Assembly (NCBI GenBank): GCA_030614485.1
Contig: JAUWTY010000035.1
Location: 1-9,188, forward strand
From: Methanosarcinales archaeon
GTDB lineage: Archaea > Halobacteriota > Methanosarcinia > Methanosarcinales > Methanocomedenaceae
Direction: 5' to 3'
DNA length: 9,188 bases
This document shows positions 6,487 to 9,188 of the stretch, in pieces. Every line of letters begins with the position of its first letter. The stretch's first letter is position 1. Both the position numbers and the translations under genes were made by a program. The notes beneath the pieces were generated by a model. The model was not told the origin of the DNA and did no database searches. It saw only the letters and a list, made by a program, of their open reading frames with translations.

Positions 6487-6810
6487 ATGATTAATTGGTG
6501 GTTAACTCTGAGCCAAACAACAGATCAAGTGAAAGAAAGGTTGGTAAAATATCTGCGCAGGGATGAGACCAATCTGCGCAAGACTGTCCTTAAGATGTTC
6601 CTGAAAGGTGATATCTATACCACCAACGACATCTACAATAATCTGGTACAACATGGATTTGACGTGAACTATCGCGGTGTATCAGCAATGGTAGGATTAA
6701 TGAACACACGGCTTGGTATTCTGCGAATAGACGTGACAAGGGAGCACAACCATTATTCTTTGAAGGATGACTTTAAAGACATAGTAAAGGGTGTACTGGA
6801 TAAATATTAG
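6487..6810 (+). CDS. DUF2551 family protein, probable winged-helix fold
   Basis: A 107-aa protein matching the archaeal DUF2551 group. It begins with a charged helical region (12-35, QVKERLVKYLRRDETNLRKTV). A helix-turn-helix-like segment follows at about 39-70 (DIYTTNDIYNNLVQ...VSAMVGLMNTRLG), with a wing-like strand pair ending in HNHYSL. This is consistent with DNA binding, but no target is known and the role is inferred from fold impression only. The start is not certain. The ATG at 6487 has no ribosome binding site and would be used from a near-leaderless message. GGTGG at 6497-6501 lies six bases before an in-frame CTG (6508), after which the family-like sequence begins. The TAG stop is backed by an in-frame TGA three codons later. 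Confidence 0.72.
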   Translation: MINWWLTLSQTTDQVKERLVKYLRRDETNLRKTVLKMFLKGDIYTTNDIYNNLVQHGFDVNYRGVSAMVGLMNTRLGILRIDVTREHNHYSLKDDFKDIVKGVLDKY

Positions 6811-6815
6811 GGTCT

Positions 6816-6833
6816 ATGAAAGCTTAGTTTCAT
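6816..6833. repeat. Short inverted repeat between the DUF2551 gene and nadX
   Basis: ATGAAA (6816-6821) and TTTCAT (6828-6833) flank a six-base spacer, GCTTAG, in the 38-base gap. It lies just upstream of the nadX ribosome binding site (GGGG at 6837-6840). It may be an operator half-site pair or chance; the stem is too weak to be a terminator. Confidence 0.25.
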
Positions 6834-6848
6834 GATGGGGATGTTGTT

Positions 6849-7661
6849 ATGCTCAGGGTAGGAGTGGTTGGGTGCGGTGCCATTGGTTCAATTATCTGTC
6901 GCGCCCTGGATAAGGACATTGAAGGTGCTGAACTGGTTGGCATTCATGAGCACCACATTAAAAATATAGAACCACTTTGTGCCGAACTGTCCTGTAAACC
7001 TAAGATGATGAAAATAAGCGAGATGGTGAAAGAGGTAGACCTGGTTGTTGAATCAGCTGCTGCAATTGCTGTTCCCCAGGCCGCCATTACTTCATTGGAA
7101 AGTGGCTGCGACGTGATGATAATGAGTGTCGGTGCCCTGGTTGACGGGCAACTCCTTGAGAATCTTGTTAATCTGGCCCGCAAGCACAATTGTAAGATAT
7201 ACCTGCCATCGGGCGCAGTCGCGGGTATTGATGGCATCAAATCTGCAGCCTCAGCACCAATCCACTCAGTGACATTGACCACAACCAAACCACCAAATGG
7301 ACTGGCCGGAGCCCCCTATGTTGTAGCTAACAAGATTGACCTGGACGCTTTTGACAGACCAGAGGTCATATTCGATGGCACAGCAATTGAGGCGGTAAAG
7401 GCATTCCCTGCCAACGTGAATGTGGCTGCGTGTATCAGCCTGGCAGGTATTGGAGTGGATAAGACCAGGGTGAAAATAGTGGTGGACCCTGGCTCGACCC
7501 GGAACCGGCATGAGATTGAGGTGATAGGGGACTTTGGCAGGTTTACCACTGAGGTGGAGAATATTCCATTCCCTGAAAACCCAAGGACCAGTTACCTGGC
7601 GGCTTTGTCGGCGGTAGCCACTCTCAAGAAGATAGCCAGCCCGCTGCAAATAGGAACATAA
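6849..7661 (+). CDS. nadX: L-aspartate dehydrogenase
   Basis: This cytoplasmic enzyme oxidises L-aspartate to iminoaspartate with NAD(P)+, supplying quinolinate synthase (NadA) for de novo NAD synthesis in organisms without aspartate oxidase. The 270-aa length is typical. The N-terminal Rossmann fold has GxGxxG in VGVVGCGAIG (Gly8, Gly10, Gly13). The middle has LPSGAVAGIDGIKSA (119-133), and the dehydrogenase domain holds FPANVNVAACISLAG (186-200), DPGSTRNRHEIEV (213-225, His221 at the position of the family's active-site histidine) and ENPRTSYLAALSA (243-255). The ATG is preceded by a GGGG ribosome binding site at spacing eight. nadA and nadC, frequent partners, are not in the window. The gene lies 38 bases after the DUF2551 gene and 61 bases before ccmA, which appears to have its own promoter. 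Homoserine dehydrogenase-like alternatives are unlikely given these motifs. Confidence 0.9.
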   Translation: MLRVGVVGCGAIGSIICRALDKDIEGAELVGIHEHHIKNIEPLCAELSCKPKMMKISEMVKEVDLVVESAAAIAVPQAAITSLESGCDVMIMSVGALVDGQLLENLVNLARKHNCKIYLPSGAVAGIDGIKSAASAPIHSVTLTTTKPPNGLAGAPYVVANKIDLDAFDRPEVIFDGTAIEAVKAFPANVNVAACISLAGIGVDKTRVKIVVDPGSTRNRHEIEVIGDFGRFTTEVENIPFPENPRTSYLAALSAVATLKKIASPLQIGT

Positions 7662-7675
7662 AAAAAGTAGAAGTT

Positions 7676-7713
7676 AAGTATATTTTTCCCATAGTACACA
7701 GTATTGATAGGAG
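7676..7713 (+). promoter_or_regulatory. Promoter and ribosome binding site of ccmA
   Basis: AAGTATATTTTT at 7676-7687 is TATA-like; a start about 26 bases on falls near 7708. AGGAG at 7709-7713 follows immediately, nine bases before the ATT codon at 7723. This site decides the ccmA start: no ATG, GTG or TTG lies in frame between the preceding in-frame stop codons (7705-7710) and the Walker A motif. Confidence 0.5.
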
Positions 7714-7722
7714 CAATTAGCC

Positions 7723-8433
7723 ATTATCTCGATAAAACATCTTTCAAAAACTTTTGGAAACCACGATGTTCTTAATGATATCAACCTTGAAATACCAACC
7801 GGGGATTTCCTTACCATCTTTGGTCCCAACGGTGCAGGCAAGACTACGCTGATCAAGATAATGTCCACGCTGGTAAGCCCTACTTCAGGGACTGTCAGGG
7901 TACACGAGCATGATGTGCGGGAATCTCCACTGGAAGTCAGGCGGCTTATTGGTATCATATCCCATGAAACCTACCTGTACCAGGACCTCACTGCCAGGGA
8001 AAACCTGCAGTTCTTTGGCAGGATGTACGGTATGAAAGCGGATGTACTGGAGGCCAGGATACATGAACTGACAGAGGAAGTGGGATTGCAGTACCGGCTG
8101 GACGACAGGGTGGGTACGTTCAGCAGGGGCATGAAACAGCGGCTGAGCATTGCCCGTGCCATACTTCATGACCCTAAGATATTGTTCCTTGATGAACCAT
8201 ATACGGGCCTTGACCAGCACGCTGCTGCGACATTCGATACTATACTGAAAGAACTGGATGTATCAGATAAAACCCAGGTCATGGTATCCCACGACCTTGA
8301 GAGGGGTATAGCACTGGCAGATAAGGTCGTGATCCTGTTTGGTGGGCGTATCGTATTCGAGACCGAAAAAGACGCCATCAAGGATTTCCATGAATTCCGG
8401 CAGACGTATGAACATTATGTGCATGAGGTGTGA
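7723..8433 (+). CDS. ccmA: Cytochrome c maturation ABC transporter ATP-binding subunit CcmA, with probable ATT start
   Basis: This 236-aa ABC ATPase is expected to pair with CcmB at the membrane and power haem handling (release of haem-loaded CcmE) during c-type cytochrome assembly. Numbering from ATT 7723: strand ISIKHLSKTFG (2-12), Walker A GPNGAGKTT (34-42), Q-loop region IISHETYLYQDLTARENL (78-95) with the His found in CcmA proteins in place of the usual Gln, signature FSRGMKQR (133-140), Walker B ILFLDEP (153-159), D-loop GLD (162-164) and H-loop His190. The first ATG, at 7861, would delete Walker A, so it cannot be the start. The frame is open from 7711, and ATT 7723, nine bases after AGGAG, falls exactly where ABC proteins begin. 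The downstream ccmB ribosome binding site (GAGGTG) lies inside the last codons. A sequencing error (ATG read as ATT) is the alternative to a genuine AUU start. Confidence 0.82.
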   Translation: MISIKHLSKTFGNHDVLNDINLEIPTGDFLTIFGPNGAGKTTLIKIMSTLVSPTSGTVRVHEHDVRESPLEVRRLIGIISHETYLYQDLTARENLQFFGRMYGMKADVLEARIHELTEEVGLQYRLDDRVGTFSRGMKQRLSIARAILHDPKILFLDEPYTGLDQHAAATFDTILKELDVSDKTQVMVSHDLERGIALADKVVILFGGRIVFETEKDAIKDFHEFRQTYEHYVHEV

Positions 8434-8436
8434 GAT

Positions 8437-9111
8437 ATGAAGGCGTTCCTGTACCTTGCCTGGAAAGACCTGTTGATGGAGTTCAGGACCAAGCAGATGC
8501 TAAACAGCATGATTATTTTTTCACTCCTGGTGATTGTAATATTCAACTACTCCTTCACGAATGTGATGTTCAGCATAGAGGTTTCTGACATTGCCCCTGG
8601 TATATTGTGGATAGCTTTCACTTTTGCAGGGATGCTGGGTCTCTCACGTTCTTTTGCCGGTGAAAAAGAGGACGGGTGCCTTGATGGATTGAGACTGTGT
8701 CCGGTTGACCCGGGTGCTATCTATATGGGAAAGGTGACCTCGAACCTTGTCATAATGTTCATGATAGAGATCATCATCGTGCCTCTGTTCATGATACTGT
8801 TCAATTTCACTGATATTAAGAGCCTGACAGGTCTTGCCATAGTGATATTTCTGGGTACCCTGGGCTTTATACTGGTGGGAACTTTGTTCTCAGCCCTGAC
8901 CGTGAACATGAGGACAAGGGAGATACTGCTGCCTGTCATCCTGTTCCCTATTATCATTCCGCTTATCATGTCAGCCGTGCTTGCAACCCAGAAGGTTCTG
9001 GCAAGTGGTAATATTATGGACGCTATTGATGAAATTAGGCTGCTGCTAGTGTACGATGTGGTATTCTTTATTGCTGCACAGTTGTTGTTCGAGTATGTGA
9101 TTGAGGATTAG
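8437..9111 (+). CDS. ccmB: Cytochrome c maturation membrane protein CcmB
   Basis: A 224-aa integral membrane protein matching CcmB, the membrane subunit partnering CcmA in the haem-handling complex of c-type cytochrome biogenesis. Six membrane helices can be placed at about 22-40, 52-70, 103-123, 130-153, 163-183 and 201-221. The cytoplasmic loop after helix 2 has the family's FAGEKEDGCLDGLRLCPVDP (73-92), followed by GKVTSN. The N terminus (LAWKDLLMEFRTKQ) is the usual amphipathic coupling segment. GAGGTG at 8425-8430, overlapping the ccmA end, is six bases before the ATG, and only three bases separate the genes, so the two are translationally coupled. Length is close to bacterial CcmB. ccmC, ccmE and ccmF are not seen; they may follow beyond the window. 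The stop is TAG, with TAG-TGA in frame three codons later. Confidence 0.88.
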   Translation: MKAFLYLAWKDLLMEFRTKQMLNSMIIFSLLVIVIFNYSFTNVMFSIEVSDIAPGILWIAFTFAGMLGLSRSFAGEKEDGCLDGLRLCPVDPGAIYMGKVTSNLVIMFMIEIIIVPLFMILFNFTDIKSLTGLAIVIFLGTLGFILVGTLFSALTVNMRTREILLPVILFPIIIPLIMSAVLATQKVLASGNIMDAIDEIRLLLVYDVVFFIAAQLLFEYVIED

Positions 9112-9188
9112 CAATTATAGTGAAAAACCAAACAATGTTTGGTTTGGCATAAAATAGATTTTAAAAAAACCTAAACAACAATAGGGAT
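9112..9188 (+). promoter_or_regulatory. AT-rich control region with palindrome and repeated half-site
   Basis: The gap after ccmB contains the arms AAACCAAACA (9125-9134) and TGTTTGGTTT (9136-9145) around one central A, a perfect 10-bp inverted repeat. A related half-site, AAACCTAAACAA, recurs at 9167-9178. Between them lies a TATA-like run, ATTTTAAAA (9158-9166). The arrangement resembles an operator around the promoter of a gene beginning beyond the window. On the minus strand the palindrome is followed by TTTTT (opposite 9123-9127), so a terminator for a minus-strand gene is the alternative. Confidence 0.4.

Noticed and set aside
7266..7649. Minus-strand open frames opposite nadX
   Set aside because: nadX on the plus strand has full family motifs; the opposing frames show no motif or ribosome binding site.
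7861..8433. ccmA read from the first ATG as a 190-aa protein
   Set aside because: It lacks Walker A, which is intact in the same frame just upstream (7822-7848). The open frame continues back to 7711 with a ribosome binding site before ATT 7723.
1..9188. CRISPR arrays, tRNA genes, insertion sequences, prophage or defence-system genes
   Set aside because: No regularly spaced repeats, cloverleaf-like sequences, transposase motifs or known defence domains were seen; gene content is metabolic and housekeeping.

Overview
The window looks like chromosomal DNA from a methanogen-related archaeon, most likely a member of the Methanosarcinales or an ANME-2-like relative. The reasons are archaeal AT-rich TATA-type promoters close to start codons, GGAG/GGTG ribosome binding sites, a DUF2551-type protein, a COG2108-type radical SAM protein, an S-layer-type COG1361 surface protein, an archaeal L-aspartate dehydrogenase, a glucosylglycerate pathway of the kind known from Methanococcoides, and cytochrome c maturation genes. 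The assignment is by inference from gene content; no rRNA or methanogenesis gene is present to fix it.

Region 1 (1-4091) is a compatible-solute locus. After the tail of an upstream gene (1-138), a plus-strand glucosyl-3-phosphoglycerate synthase (gpgS, 182-1393) converges on a minus-strand operon read in the order phosphatase of the mannosyl/glucosyl-3-phosphoglycerate family (4091-3279), unrecognised Cys-containing 175-aa protein (3226-2699), and GH15-like glycoside hydrolase (2693-1461). GpgS and the phosphatase together would make glucosylglycerate from an NDP-glucose and 3-phosphoglycerate. The hydrolase and the unknown protein are candidates for turnover or control of that pool.

Region 2 (4204-6810) holds a membrane-anchored surface protein on the minus strand and, divergent from it, a radical SAM protein of the pyruvate-formate-lyase-activating-enzyme-related group, followed by a small DUF2551 protein with a probable winged-helix fold.

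Region 3 (6849-9111) holds nadX (L-aspartate dehydrogenase, first step of NAD synthesis) and then ccmA-ccmB, the ABC ATPase and membrane subunit of the cytochrome c maturation haem-handling complex. CcmA has no ATG, GTG or TTG that would include its Walker A motif. The reading frame and an AGGAG ribosome binding site point to an ATT start at 7723, so the gene is 236 aa rather than the 190 aa given by the first ATG. The window ends in a 77-base AT-rich region with a near-perfect palindrome and a second half-site, probably the control region of a following gene.

No tRNA, rRNA, CRISPR array, insertion sequence or attachment site was seen. No gene-free gap exceeds about 115 bases.
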